Positions 51,064 to 60,907 are shown, counted from the first letter of the stretch. The stretch is DNA of 64,000 nt from Streptomyces luteolus (GCF_029968015.1 NZ_JASCIS010000026.1:1-64000), one strand, 5' to 3'. Translations and numbers: made by a program. The notes: a model not told the origin generated them from the letters alone.

Positions 51064-51345
51064 CCGGCAGGTACCTGGGCCAAGGCCCACCTCGACCGGA
51101 CGCGGCGACTGAGTCCGCCGCTGCCGCGCCGCATCGAGACGCTCGTCGACGAACACCGCTCCGTGGTCGACGCGTTGGAGCGCCGCAATGTCGCCGCCGC
51201 GGAACAGGCCCTGCGCGGCCACCTCCAGGGCGTCCTCGCCGACCTCGACACGATCCAGGCCGACCGCCCCGAACTCTGCACCGGCCCGGACGCTGAGCCG
51301 GAGACGCCGGTGCGGCGGCGGGTGCCTCCCGGGTGGCGAGGCTAG
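51064..51345 (+). pseudogene. C-terminal remnant of a GntR (FCD) regulator
   Basis: From just after an in-frame TGA (51061-51063) the frame reads AHLDRTRRLSPPLPRRIETLVDEHRSVVDALERRNVAAAEQALRGHL in pieces, the last two helices of an FCD ligand domain. The DNA-binding domain and the first half of FCD are gone and no start codon remains in place. With the broken glucarate dehydratase 690 nt upstream it looks like the regulator of the same lost locus. Confidence 0.75.
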
Positions 51346-51364
51346 CCGCAAGCGCACGTAAATC

Positions 51365-51533
51365 ACGCAAGTCGTTTGCGTTCGCTGCGGCGAGGATTGC
51401 AGTTCCCCCACGCCGCCGGGCCTGCCAGTTCCGTAAGTCTTCGTAAGTCAGGTCGGCCGCTGTCGCGGCCCTTCCCTGTTTGCGTTCGTGCCGCATGCAG
51501 TTCAGTTTTTGCAATCTGTGCGTGAGTTATTGC
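51365..51533. promoter_or_regulatory. Candidate operators upstream of the sugar ABC operon
   Basis: The 261-nt space before the binding-protein gene holds several paired elements: ACGCAA-GTCGT-TTGCGT (51365-51381), the string GTTTGCGTTCG twice (51374-51384, 51478-51488), CGTAAGTC twice 10 bp apart (51432-51439, 51442-51449), and GCAAT...ATTGC (51511-51533). One or more may bind the sugar repressor; no intact regulator gene is adjacent. Confidence 0.4.
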
Positions 51534-51606
51534 GTGCCAATGTCGGCGGTGGTTGAGTGTGCGCCGCGCCCGGCCTGTCGCCGGCACGTACCCGGAGGGG
51601 GTCCAG

Positions 51607-52992
51607 ATGTCAGGCACGAACCGTACGAACCGCACGAGCAGACGAAGGCTCACGCCCGCCACCGCCACCGCACTCGCCCTGGTCACGCTCTCCGCCTGCG
51701 GCACCAGCAGCGACGCGGCCGACCCGGAGTCCGGCGGCAAGGTGCGGCTGGACGTCAACGGGCAGCCGCCCAAGACCCAGGCCTTCGAACGGAAGCTCTT
51801 CGACAAGCACGTCAAGCAGTTCGAGAAGGCCCACCCGGACATCGACATCGTGCCCCACGAGGGCTTCATGGACCCGAAGACCTTCAACGCGAAACTCGCC
51901 GGGGGCAAGCTGGAGGACGTCTTCTACGTCTACTTCACCGACACCCGGTCCCTCATCGAGAAGCAGCAGGCCGCGGACATCACGGACGCCGTCAACGACC
52001 TGCCCCGACTCGGTGACATCCAGGACCCGTTGATGAAGATCTTCCAGGACGAGCAGGGCAGGCAGTACGGCCTGCCCACGTCGAACTACTCGATGGGCCT
52101 GCTCTACAACCGCGCCCTCTTCAAGAAGGCCGGACTCGACCCCGACCGGCCGCCGAAGACCTGGGCGGACGTCCGCAAGGCTGCCAAGAAGATCGCCGGG
52201 CTCGGCGACAACACCGTGGGCTACGCCGACTTCTCCAAGAACAACCAGGGCGGCTGGCACTTCACCGCCGAGCTGTACTCCCGCGGCGGCAGGGTGGCGG
52301 AGGAACGCGACGGCCAGTGGAGAGCCGCGTTCAACACCCCCGAGGGCAAGTCCACCCTCCAGGACCTCCACGACATGCGCTGGAAGGACAACTCGATGGG
52401 CAGCAAGCAACTGCTCCAGGTCGAGGACGTCCAGCGCATGATGGGCTCCGGCAAACTCGGCATGTACGTCGCCGCCGCCGACAACATCACCGTCGTCGCC
52501 AAGCAGTTCGGCGGCAACTACGCCGACTACGCCCTCGCCCCCGTACCCGACGCGAAGGCCACCCTGCTCGGCGGCGAAGGCTACATGTTCAACCCCAAGG
52601 CCTCCCCGGAGAAGATCAAGGCCGGCGTCGAGTGGATCCAGTGGCGCTACCAGAACCCCGACCTGATCGAGAAGAACGTCGCCGACTACGCGGAGGCGAA
52701 GCTCCCCGTCGGCATCCCGATGCCCACCGTCCCCGACATCTTCAAGGGCGAGGTCCGCGAGCGCATCGAGAAGGTCAAGCGGGACAACGCCAACATGCCC
52801 GTCGCCAACTACCAGGCCTTCATGGACTCCGCTCCGAACGTCCCCGGCGTCATCGAACCGCCCAAGGCCCAACAGGTCTACGCCGTCCTCGACTCCGTGA
52901 TGCAGGCCGTGCTCACCAAGGAGAACGCCGACATCGACGCCCTTCTCGCCGACGCGGAGAAGAAGGTCGACGCGATCTACGACGCCGCCTGA
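51607..52992 (+). CDS. Sugar ABC transporter lipoprotein (SBP family 1)
   Basis: A 461-residue lipoprotein: twin-arginine-like SRRRL tail, hydrophobic core and lipobox LSAC with Cys at about 31. VPHEGFMDPKTFNAKLAGGK, YGLPTSNYSMGLLYNRALFKKAGL and GEGYMFNPKASPEKIKAGVEWIQWRY are typical of oligosaccharide-binding proteins. ATG at 51607 follows GGAGGGG. The stop shares a base with the first permease start (TGATG). As the first gene of the operon it should bind the oligosaccharides released by the GH87 and GH13 enzymes encoded downstream. Confidence 0.9.
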   Translation: MSGTNRTNRTSRRRLTPATATALALVTLSACGTSSDAADPESGGKVRLDVNGQPPKTQAFERKLFDKHVKQFEKAHPDIDIVPHEGFMDPKTFNAKLAGGKLEDVFYVYFTDTRSLIEKQQAADITDAVNDLPRLGDIQDPLMKIFQDEQGRQYGLPTSNYSMGLLYNRALFKKAGLDPDRPPKTWADVRKAAKKIAGLGDNTVGYADFSKNNQGGWHFTAELYSRGGRVAEERDGQWRAAFNTPEGKSTLQDLHDMRWKDNSMGSKQLLQVEDVQRMMGSGKLGMYVAAADNITVVAKQFGGNYADYALAPVPDAKATLLGGEGYMFNPKASPEKIKAGVEWIQWRYQNPDLIEKNVADYAEAKLPVGIPMPTVPDIFKGEVRERIEKVKRDNANMPVANYQAFMDSAPNVPGVIEPPKAQQVYAVLDSVMQAVLTKENADIDALLADAEKKVDAIYDAA

Positions 52993-53948
52993 TGGCCATG
53001 ACCGGCATCAAGACCCCGCCCCGGCACGCGGCCGCACCCCCCAAGGCCCGCACCCCACGCCCGCGGACCACGACCCGACGCCGCCGCAACCTGCGTGAAC
53101 ACCTCACCGCGTACGGATTCCTCTGCGCCGCCCTCGTCGTCTTCGCCCTGTTCTCCTGGTGGCCGATCGTCCGCAACACCCTCCTCGGCTTCCAGCAGGT
53201 CAACTTCGCCACCGGCAGCACCTGGGTGGGACTCGCCAACTTCCAGAAACTCCTCGACGACCCGCTCTTCCTCACCGCCTGGAAGAACACCGGCCTGTTC
53301 ACCCTCTACGCCCTGGTCCTCGGCTTCGCCGTGCCGTTCCTGACCGCCGTGCTCCTCAACGAGTTCCGGCACGCACGCGCCTACTTCCGCATCCTCGTCT
53401 ACCTGCCCGTGATGCTTCCCCCGGTCGTCGTCGCCCTGATGTGGAAGTGGTTCTACGACCCGGGCCCCGGCCTCTTCAACGAGATCCTCCGCGGCCTCGG
53501 CCTGCCCACCTCGAACTGGCTCGACTCCTCGGCCACCTCCCTCATCTCCCTTGTCATCGTGTCCACTTGGGCCAACATGGGCACCACCACCCTGATCTAC
53601 CTGGCCGCCCTCCAGACCATCCCCGGCGAGCTCTACGAAGCCGCCGAACTGGACGGCGCGGGCCTCTGGCAGCGGCTCCGCCACGTCACCGTCCCGCAGA
53701 CCCGGTTCGTCCTCCTCGTCCTGCTGCTCCTGCAGATCGTCGCCACGATGCAGGTCTTCACCGAGCCGTACGTGATGACCGGCGGCGGCCCCGAGGACTC
53801 CACCGTCACCGTGATGTTCCTCGTCTACCGCTACGCCTTCGTCTACAACGACTTCGGCACCGCCAGTGCCCTGAGCCTGCTGCTCCTGCTCGTCCTCGGC
53901 GTGTTCTCCGCGCTCTATCTGCGGGTCACCCGCGCCGGAAAGGAGTGA
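52992..53948 (+). CDS. Sugar ABC transporter permease, MalF type
   Basis: A 318-residue protein with six membrane segments after a basic tail. The inner-membrane loop EAAELDGAGLWQRLRHVTVPQ is the EAA motif that docks with the ATPase. ATG at 52992 overlaps the upstream TGA. The second permease starts 4 nt after its stop. Confidence 0.92.
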   Translation: MAMTGIKTPPRHAAAPPKARTPRPRTTTRRRRNLREHLTAYGFLCAALVVFALFSWWPIVRNTLLGFQQVNFATGSTWVGLANFQKLLDDPLFLTAWKNTGLFTLYALVLGFAVPFLTAVLLNEFRHARAYFRILVYLPVMLPPVVVALMWKWFYDPGPGLFNEILRGLGLPTSNWLDSSATSLISLVIVSTWANMGTTTLIYLAALQTIPGELYEAAELDGAGLWQRLRHVTVPQTRFVLLVLLLLQIVATMQVFTEPYVMTGGGPEDSTVTVMFLVYRYAFVYNDFGTASALSLLLLLVLGVFSALYLRVTRAGKE

Positions 53949-53952
53949 GCCG

Positions 53953-54834
53953 GTGTCCGCCTCGACGCGCACCCTCGTACGCCCCGCCGTCCTGAAGACC
54001 CGCAAAGGCAGGCTGGTCTACTGGTCGACCCTCACCGCCGCCCTGCTCCTGTTCACCGTCGCGTTCATCGTGCCGCTCTACTGGGCCGCGACCGGCGCCA
54101 TGAAGTCGCCCACCGAACTGGCGCAGAACCCGCCCACGTACATCCCTCAGACCTGGCACCCCGAGAACTACGCCAAGGCGTGGCAGGAGATGGACCTGGC
54201 CCGCTACTTCCTCAACACCGTCGTCCTCGCCGGCGGCGCCTGGCTGGTGCAACTCGCCGTACAAGTGCCCGCCGCGTACGCCCTGTCCAAACTCCGGCCG
54301 CGGTTCGGGAACGTGGTGCTCGGCCTGATGCTCGTCACCCTGATGATGCCCGCCACCGCACTGCTCGTGCCGGTCTACCTCACCGTCGTCGACGTCCCGC
54401 TCTTCAACCGCAATCTCATCAACAGCCCCAGCGCGGTCTGGCTGCCCGCCGCCGCCAACGCCTTCAACATCTACATCCTGAAGAACTTCTTCGACCAGAT
54501 CCCCGACGAACTCCTCGACGCCGCCAAGATGGACGGCGCGGGACCTGTCACCACCCTGTGGCGCGTGGTGCTCCCGCCGGCCCGGCCGATCCTCGCCGTC
54601 GTCTCCATCCTCTCCGTCGTCACGGCCTGGAAGGACTTCCTCTGGCCGCTGCTCGTCCTGCCCGACCCGGCACAGCAACCGTTGAGCGTCTTCCTCCAAC
54701 GCGTCGCCCAGGACACCCCGCTCAACAGCCTCGTCGCCGGACTCGTCATGGCCTCACTGCCCCTGATCGCGCTCTTCCTGGTCTTCCAGCGCCAGATCAT
54801 CTCGGGCCTCGCCGCGGGCAGCCTCAAGGGCTGA
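53953..54834 (+). CDS. Sugar ABC transporter permease, MalG type
   Basis: A 293-residue protein with six membrane segments and the EAA loop LLDAAKMDGAGPVTTLWRVVLP. GTG at 53953 follows AAGGAG. No ATPase gene accompanies the operon; Streptomyces sugar importers of this class share the MsiK ATPase encoded elsewhere. Confidence 0.92.
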   Translation: MSASTRTLVRPAVLKTRKGRLVYWSTLTAALLLFTVAFIVPLYWAATGAMKSPTELAQNPPTYIPQTWHPENYAKAWQEMDLARYFLNTVVLAGGAWLVQLAVQVPAAYALSKLRPRFGNVVLGLMLVTLMMPATALLVPVYLTVVDVPLFNRNLINSPSAVWLPAAANAFNIYILKNFFDQIPDELLDAAKMDGAGPVTTLWRVVLPPARPILAVVSILSVVTAWKDFLWPLLVLPDPAQQPLSVFLQRVAQDTPLNSLVAGLVMASLPLIALFLVFQRQIISGLAAGSLKG

Positions 54835-54883
54835 CACACCCCCAACTCCCTTTCCTTCACAGCCAGTTCTGAAAGGAACTCCC

Positions 54884-56446
54884 TTGACCAGCACGGAGTG
54901 GTGGCGCAGCGCTGCCATCTACCAGGTGTACGTACGCTCCTTCGCGGACGGCAACGGCGACGGCACCGGCGACCTGGCCGGAGTCCGTGCCCGGCTGCCC
55001 TACCTCGCGGGCCTCGGCGTGGACGCCCTGTGGTTCACGCCCTGGTACCTCTCGCCCCTGGCGGACGGCGGCTACGACGTCGCCGACTACCGCACCATCG
55101 ACCCGGCGTTCGGCACCCTCGCCGAGGCCGAACAGCTCATCGCCGAGGCCCGCGCACTCGGCCTGCGCTGCATCGTCGACATCGTCCCCAACCACGTATC
55201 GGACCAGCACCCCTGGTTCAAGGCGGCCCTCGCGGCCGGACCCGGCGCACCCGAGCGGGAACTCTTCCACTTCCGCCCGCACTCCCCGGAACCCCCCAAC
55301 GACTGGGTGGGCGAGTTCGGCGGCGTGCCCTGGTCCCGTACCGACGACGGCGAGTGGTACCTCCACCTCTTCGCGCCCGAGCAGCCCGACCTCAACTGGA
55401 CGCACCCGAAGGTCCGTCAGGAGCACGAGGACGTCCTGCGGTTCTGGTTCGCGCGCGGCGCGGCCGGAGTCCGCATCGACTCCGCCGCCCTCCTCGCCAA
55501 GGCCGACGGCCTCCCCGCCATGGACCCGGCCCGCCCGCACCCCTTCCACGACCAGCCGGAAGTGCACGACATCTACCGCTCCTGGCGCAAGATCGCCGAG
55601 GAGTGCGGTGCCGTACTCATCGGCGAGGTGTGGCTGCCCGACGAGGAACGCTTCACCCGCTACCTGCGCCCGGACGAGCTGCACACCGCGTTCAACTTCG
55701 ACTTCCTGACCCGCCCCTGGGACCCCGCCGAGCTGTGGGAGTCCATCGAGCTGACGCTGTCCGGCCACGCCCCGGTCGGCGCGCCCGCCACCTGGGTCCT
55801 CGCCAACCACGACGTGACCCGCACCGTCACCCGCTACGGACGGGCCGACGACACCGGCTTCGCCTTCGACCGCAAACGCTTCGGCGTCCCCACCGACCTG
55901 GACCTCGGCACCCGCCGAGCCCGCGCCGCCGCCCTCCTCACCCTGGCCCTGCCCGGCTCCGTATACCTGTACCAGGGCGAGGAGTTGGGCCTGCCCGAGG
56001 TGCGGATACCCCGGCACCTGATCCAGGACCCGATGCACGCGCGCTCCGGGGGAGCGGACCCGGGCCGGGACGGTTGCCGGGTGCCGCTGCCCTGGGACGA
56101 CACCCCACGGGACGGCTGGCTCCCGGCGCCCCCGGACTGGGGCTCGTACGCAGTCGAGCGCCAGGCCGACGACCCGGACTCGATGCTCTCCCTCTACCGC
56201 ACGGCCCTGCTCCTGCGGCGCACCCTCGGCGACGCCGGCCCGCTGCGCCGCCTGCGCCCCGAGGAACCCCGGGTGCTCTCGTTCGCCCGCACCTCCGCGC
56301 GGGACGGCACCACCTGGATCTGTCTGGTCAACTTCGGCCCGGACGACGTGGCGCTGCCCGCCGACACCGAACTCCTGCTGGCCAGCGGCCCCTTGTCCCC
56401 GCGGGGGCGGCTGCCGCAGGACACCGCGGTCTGGCTGCGGGCCTGA
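54884..56446 (+). CDS. GH13 alpha-glucosidase
   Basis: A 520-residue cytoplasmic glycosidase of the oligo-alpha-glucosidase branch. Region I DIVPNH, region II GVRIDSAA (nucleophile Asp near 201), region III IGEVW (acid Glu near 247) and region IV ANHDVTR (near 306-312) are all intact, followed by a small C-terminal beta domain. It releases glucose from imported alpha-glucosides. TTG at 54884 follows AAAGGA; the fold begins at residue 5, so no later start fits. It lies 49 nt after the permease gene and probably belongs to the same operon. Confidence 0.9.
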   Translation: MTSTEWWRSAAIYQVYVRSFADGNGDGTGDLAGVRARLPYLAGLGVDALWFTPWYLSPLADGGYDVADYRTIDPAFGTLAEAEQLIAEARALGLRCIVDIVPNHVSDQHPWFKAALAAGPGAPERELFHFRPHSPEPPNDWVGEFGGVPWSRTDDGEWYLHLFAPEQPDLNWTHPKVRQEHEDVLRFWFARGAAGVRIDSAALLAKADGLPAMDPARPHPFHDQPEVHDIYRSWRKIAEECGAVLIGEVWLPDEERFTRYLRPDELHTAFNFDFLTRPWDPAELWESIELTLSGHAPVGAPATWVLANHDVTRTVTRYGRADDTGFAFDRKRFGVPTDLDLGTRRARAAALLTLALPGSVYLYQGEELGLPEVRIPRHLIQDPMHARSGGADPGRDGCRVPLPWDDTPRDGWLPAPPDWGSYAVERQADDPDSMLSLYRTALLLRRTLGDAGPLRRLRPEEPRVLSFARTSARDGTTWICLVNFGPDDVALPADTELLLASGPLSPRGRLPQDTAVWLRA

Positions 56447-56510
56447 ACGCCCGCGGCCGGACCGCACCCGCTCCACATCCCCGTACGTCCCCCACACCGA
56501 AGGGAATGTC

Positions 56511-58943
56511 ATGGGCACCACCGAACGGCACCGAGGTCGAGGCCGGGCTGTGCGCCCGGTCCTGGCCGCCTCCCTCGCCACCGGCCTGCTCTTCGCCGGA
56601 TGGCAGGCGAGCGCGGCACCCCCCGCGGCACCCCCCGCGGCACAGGCCCCGGACGAAGGCCCGCTTGCCGCGCAGCAGGGCAGCAGCAACGGCTGGACCA
56701 CCGCCGACCTGGGCGCCACCCGCCGCCTGGACCGGGTGGAGGTGCGGCTGCCCGGCACGGCATGGAACGTCCGCCTCGAAGGCTCCGCCAACGGCCGGGA
56801 CTTCAGCGACCTGTCCGACGTCAAGGCCCGCAAGGGCGAGGTCACCTTCGACCTGGACGGCGCCGCCGTCCGCCACCTGCGCGTCACCGGCACCAAGAAG
56901 GTCGGCGCGATCGCGGCGTACGCGGCACGCTCCGGCGACACCACACCCCCGAAGGCCCCGACCGGCGCCTCCCTCGACGGCGCCACGCTCAGCTGGGACC
57001 GGGCCGAGGGCGCCACCGCGTACGACGTGTACGCCGACGGCGAGCTGCGCGCCAGCCTCCCGGCGAAGACCCGGCACTGGCGGGACACGACCGCACCGGC
57101 GGCCGACGGGCGGAAGGTCACCTACGCGGTACGGGCCCGGGACGCCGCCGGCAACCAGTCCCCGGACAGCGACACCGCCACCCGTCACGCAGGGGTGGGC
57201 CAACCCGCGCGTGGGAAGGCCGCGTTCACCCCTCCCCGCAGCGGTGCGTCCCTCGCGCAGCGGAACCCCGACCAGGCCGCGCGCGGTGCCACCCTCCCGT
57301 ACACGACCGTCGAGGCCGAGGCCGCCGAACCGGGCGGCGGGGCGCAGGTCGTCGGACCCAACCGCAAGATCGGTGACCTCGCCGGAGAGGCGTCCGGACG
57401 CAAGGCGGTGACGCTCGAAGAGACCGGCCAGTACGTGGAGTTCACCACCCCGGTCGAGACCAACACCCTCGTCACCCGGTTCTCCGTCCCCGACGGCACG
57501 AACACCACGCTCAACGTCTACGTGGACGGCGAGAAGACCAAGGCCCTGGACCTGACCTCCAAGTACGCCTGGCTGTACGGTCCCGAGGCCTCACCGGGCA
57601 ACGACCCCGGCGCGGGCCCGCCCCGGCACATCTACGACGAGGCGCATGTGAACCTGGGCCGCAGGGTTCCGGCGGGCGCGAAGGTCAGGCTGCAGAAGGA
57701 CGCCGACAACTCCTCGGCGTATGCGATCGACTTCGCCGACTTCGAGCAGGTCGAGGCCGCCCCCAACCCGGACCCGGCCGCGTTCGTGGAGCCGTCCGGC
57801 ACCGGTCACCAGGCCGTGCAGGACGCGCTCGACAAGGCGCGTATGGACACCACCGGCACGATCAAGGGCGTCTATCTCCCGGCCGGTGACTACGAGACGT
57901 CGAGCAAGTTCCAGGTCTACGGCAAGCCGGTCAAGGTGATCGGGGCGGGCCCCTGGTTCACGCGCTTCCACGCTCCGAAGGGCCAGGAGAACACCGACAT
58001 CGGCTTCCGTGCCGACCAGGGCGCCAACGGCTCTGTCTTCTCCGGCTTCGCGTACTTCGGCAACTACACGTCCCGTATCGACGGCCCCGGCAAGGTCTTC
58101 GACTTCCGACACGTGTCCGGCATGACCATCGAGAACATCTGGGCCGAGCACATGGTGTGCCTCTACTGGGGCGCCAACACCGACAGGATGACCCTGCGGG
58201 ACAACCGCATCCGCAACACCTTCGCCGACGGCCTCAACATGACCAACGGCTCCAGCGACAACCTGGTGACCAACACCGAGACCCGCGCGACCGGCGACGA
58301 CTCGTTCGCGCTGTTCTCCGCGACCGACGGGGGCGGCGGCGACCAGACGGGCAACGTCTACGAGAAGCTCACCAGCAGGCTGACCTGGCGTGCGGCGGGC
58401 CTGGCGGTCTACGGCGGCCAGCGCAACACGTTCCGCGACATCCACATCGCCGACACCCTCGTCTACTCCGGCGTCACCGTCTCGTCCCTCGACTTCGGCT
58501 ACCCGATGAACGGCTTCGGCCCCGACCCGACGCAGTTCTCCGGCCTCACCATCGAGCGCGCAGGCGGCCACTTCTGGAACGGGCAGACCTTCCCCGGCAT
58601 CTGGATGTTCTCCGCCTCGAAGCCGTTCCGCGCGATCCGCGTCGACGACGTGAGCATCACCGACCCGACGTACCACGGGGTGATGTTCCAGACCAACTAC
58701 GTGGGCGGGCAGCCCCAGAACCCGGTCCAGGACACGGTGTTGTCGAACGTCACGATCTCGGGCGCGCAGAAGTCCGGCGACGAGTACGACCACAAGTCCG
58801 GCTTCGGCATCTGGGCCAACGAGATGCCCGAGGCGGGCCAGGGCCCGGCGGTCGGCGAGGCCACGTTCAGGGGGCTCACGCTGAAGGACAACGCCGAGGA
58901 CATCCGCAACACCACGTCCACCTTCAAGATCAACGTCGAGTGA
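56511..58943 (+). CDS. Secreted GH87-like alpha-glucanase, multidomain
   Basis: An 810-residue exported enzyme. Signal peptide (about 1-38), a discoidin-like module (about 45-143), a fibronectin III-type module (about 150-225), a CBM6/35-like sandwich (TVEAEAAEPGG...GQYVEFTTPVETNTLVTRFSV, about 265-415), then a right-handed beta-helix. ADGLNMTNGSSDN (near 573) and GDDSFALF (near 595) hold the Asp and Asp-Asp pair that GH87 alpha-1,3-glucanases (mycodextranase/mutanase) use. Helix landmarks YGGQRNTFRDIHIADT and IENIWAEH agree. It would cut alpha-1,3-glucan or mixed 1,3/1,4-glucan outside the cell. It follows the GH13 gene by 64 nt. Confidence 0.8.
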   Translation: MGTTERHRGRGRAVRPVLAASLATGLLFAGWQASAAPPAAPPAAQAPDEGPLAAQQGSSNGWTTADLGATRRLDRVEVRLPGTAWNVRLEGSANGRDFSDLSDVKARKGEVTFDLDGAAVRHLRVTGTKKVGAIAAYAARSGDTTPPKAPTGASLDGATLSWDRAEGATAYDVYADGELRASLPAKTRHWRDTTAPAADGRKVTYAVRARDAAGNQSPDSDTATRHAGVGQPARGKAAFTPPRSGASLAQRNPDQAARGATLPYTTVEAEAAEPGGGAQVVGPNRKIGDLAGEASGRKAVTLEETGQYVEFTTPVETNTLVTRFSVPDGTNTTLNVYVDGEKTKALDLTSKYAWLYGPEASPGNDPGAGPPRHIYDEAHVNLGRRVPAGAKVRLQKDADNSSAYAIDFADFEQVEAAPNPDPAAFVEPSGTGHQAVQDALDKARMDTTGTIKGVYLPAGDYETSSKFQVYGKPVKVIGAGPWFTRFHAPKGQENTDIGFRADQGANGSVFSGFAYFGNYTSRIDGPGKVFDFRHVSGMTIENIWAEHMVCLYWGANTDRMTLRDNRIRNTFADGLNMTNGSSDNLVTNTETRATGDDSFALFSATDGGGGDQTGNVYEKLTSRLTWRAAGLAVYGGQRNTFRDIHIADTLVYSGVTVSSLDFGYPMNGFGPDPTQFSGLTIERAGGHFWNGQTFPGIWMFSASKPFRAIRVDDVSITDPTYHGVMFQTNYVGGQPQNPVQDTVLSNVTISGAQKSGDEYDHKSGFGIWANEMPEAGQGPAVGEATFRGLTLKDNAEDIRNTTSTFKINVE

Positions 58944-58960
58944 GGCGGAGGACTCTCGCC

Positions 58961-60874
58961 ATGGAACGCAGACCACACGCTCCCCGCACACCCCGCAGAA
59001 GGCGCGGGATCGCCACAGCACTCGCCTTCGGCCTCGCCACGGTGGGCCTCCTGCCCCTCGCGGCCAACGCCACTCCCGCCGACGCCGCCGCTGAGCCGAC
59101 GAGCACTGCCGCCGCCCGCGGAGCGAACGTCCCGTACGTCGAGTACGAGGCCGAGGACGGCAGCTATGAGGGCACCCTCCTGGAGGCCGAGCCCGACCGC
59201 CCCTTCGGCCACACCAACTTCGGAACCGAGTCCTCGGGCCGCAAGTCGGTACGGCTCAACTCCACCGGCCAGTATGTGGAGTTCACGTCGAAGAGCGCCA
59301 CGAACTCCATCGTCGTACGCAACGCGATACCCGACGCGCCGGGCGGCGGGGGACAGGAGAAGACCCTCAGCCTGTACGCGGACGGGAAGTTCGTGCAGAA
59401 GCTGAAGCTGTCCTCCAAGCACAGCTGGCTGTACGGGAACACCGACGACCCGGAGGGTCTGACCAACCGGCCGGGCGGCGACGCACGCCGCCTCTTCGAC
59501 GAGTCCCACGCCCTCCTCAAGGACTCGTACCCGGAGGGCACCGAGTTCCGGCTGCAGCGCGACGCGGACGACGACGCCGAGTACTACGTCGTCGACCTCA
59601 TCGACCTGGAGCAGGTCGCCCCGCCCGCGGAGAAGCCGGCCGAGTGCACGTCGATCACCGAGTACGGCGCGAAGCCGGACGACGGCGAGGACGACACCCA
59701 GGCGATCCAGGCGGCCGTCACCGCCGACCAGAAGGGCGAGATCGACTGCGTGTGGGTACCGGCCGGGCAGTGGCGCCAGGAGCAGAAGATCCTGACCGTC
59801 GACCCGAAGTACCCCGGCAACCCCCACAACCAGGTCGGCATCCGGGACGTCACCATCCGCGGCGCGGGCATGTGGCACTCCCAGCTCTACACCCTCACCC
59901 CGCCCCACGAGGCGGGCGGCATCAACCATCCGCACGAGGGCAACTTCGGCTTCGACATCGACGACAACACCCAGATCTCCGACCTCGCCATCTTCGGCTC
60001 GGGCACGATCCGCGGCGGTGACGGCGGACAGGAGGGCGGAGTCGGCCTCAACGGCCGCTTCGGCAAGAACACCAAGATCAAGAACGTCTGGATCGAGCAC
60101 GCCAACGTGGGTGCCTGGGTCGGCCGCGACTACAGCAACATCCCCGAACTGTGGGGCCCGGCCGACGGCCTGGAGTTCAGCGGCATGCGCATCCGCAACA
60201 CCTACGCCGACGGCGTCAACTTCTCCAACGGCACCCGCAATTCGACGGTCACCGACTCCGCGCTCCGCAACACCGGTGACGACGCCCTCGCCGTCTGGGC
60301 CAACAAGTACGTCAAGGACCCGTCGACGGACATCGGCCACGACAACGCCTTCACCGGCAACACGATCCAACTCCCCTGGCGTGCCAACGGAGTCGCGATC
60401 TACGGCGGCTACGGCAACACCATCGAGAACAACATGATCGCCGACACGATGAACTACCCCGGCATCATGCTCGCCACGGACCACGACCCGCTGCCGTTCT
60501 CCGGAACGACCCGGATCACCAACAACCGCCTGGACCGCACGGGCGGCAAATTCTGGGGCGAGTCCCAGGAGTTCGGCGCCATCACGCTCTTCGCGGCGGG
60601 CCAGGACATTCCCGGTGTCACCATCAGCGACACCGAGATCCACGATTCGACGTACGACGGAATCCAGTTCAAGTCCGGCGGCGGCGCCACACCCGACGTG
60701 CAGCTCACCAACGTCAAGATCTCCAAGTCCAACAACGGAGCGGGCATCCGCGCCCACGGCGGGGCACGGGGGAGCGCGGCCCTGTGCAATGTCACGATCA
60801 GCGATTCGGCGGACGGCGACACGCTGATCGAACCGGGCTCGCAGTTCGTCATCGGGGAGGGCTGTAGGAACTAG
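58961..60874 (+). CDS. Secreted GH87-like alpha-glucanase, second copy
   Basis: A 637-residue exported relative of the preceding product. Signal peptide (about 1-45, ANATPADA), then directly the CBM-like sandwich (YVEYEAEDGSYEGT...GQYVEFTSKSATNSIVVRNA), then the beta-helix with YADGVNFSNGTRNS (near 415) and GDDALAVW (near 437). The discoidin and fibronectin modules of the first copy are missing. The pair arose by duplication and diverged, so they probably differ in substrate size or linkage. ATG at 58961 has GGAGG and lies 17 nt after the first gene, hence the same operon. Confidence 0.82.
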   Translation: MERRPHAPRTPRRRRGIATALAFGLATVGLLPLAANATPADAAAEPTSTAAARGANVPYVEYEAEDGSYEGTLLEAEPDRPFGHTNFGTESSGRKSVRLNSTGQYVEFTSKSATNSIVVRNAIPDAPGGGGQEKTLSLYADGKFVQKLKLSSKHSWLYGNTDDPEGLTNRPGGDARRLFDESHALLKDSYPEGTEFRLQRDADDDAEYYVVDLIDLEQVAPPAEKPAECTSITEYGAKPDDGEDDTQAIQAAVTADQKGEIDCVWVPAGQWRQEQKILTVDPKYPGNPHNQVGIRDVTIRGAGMWHSQLYTLTPPHEAGGINHPHEGNFGFDIDDNTQISDLAIFGSGTIRGGDGGQEGGVGLNGRFGKNTKIKNVWIEHANVGAWVGRDYSNIPELWGPADGLEFSGMRIRNTYADGVNFSNGTRNSTVTDSALRNTGDDALAVWANKYVKDPSTDIGHDNAFTGNTIQLPWRANGVAIYGGYGNTIENNMIADTMNYPGIMLATDHDPLPFSGTTRITNNRLDRTGGKFWGESQEFGAITLFAAGQDIPGVTISDTEIHDSTYDGIQFKSGGGATPDVQLTNVKISKSNNGAGIRAHGGARGSAALCNVTISDSADGDTLIEPGSQFVIGEGCRN

Positions 60875-60907
60875 CGCCCGCCGTGCACGCCGGACGGCCT
60901 ACGAAGC

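Noticed and set aside
52317-53948. Frame-extended start for the MalF-type permease
   Set aside because: The extension overlaps the binding-protein gene in another frame; the ATG at 52992 couples to its stop.
54857-57121. 754-residue minus-strand frame opposite GH13 and GH87
   Set aside because: It spans two real genes and their spacer, has no start signal and no family motif.
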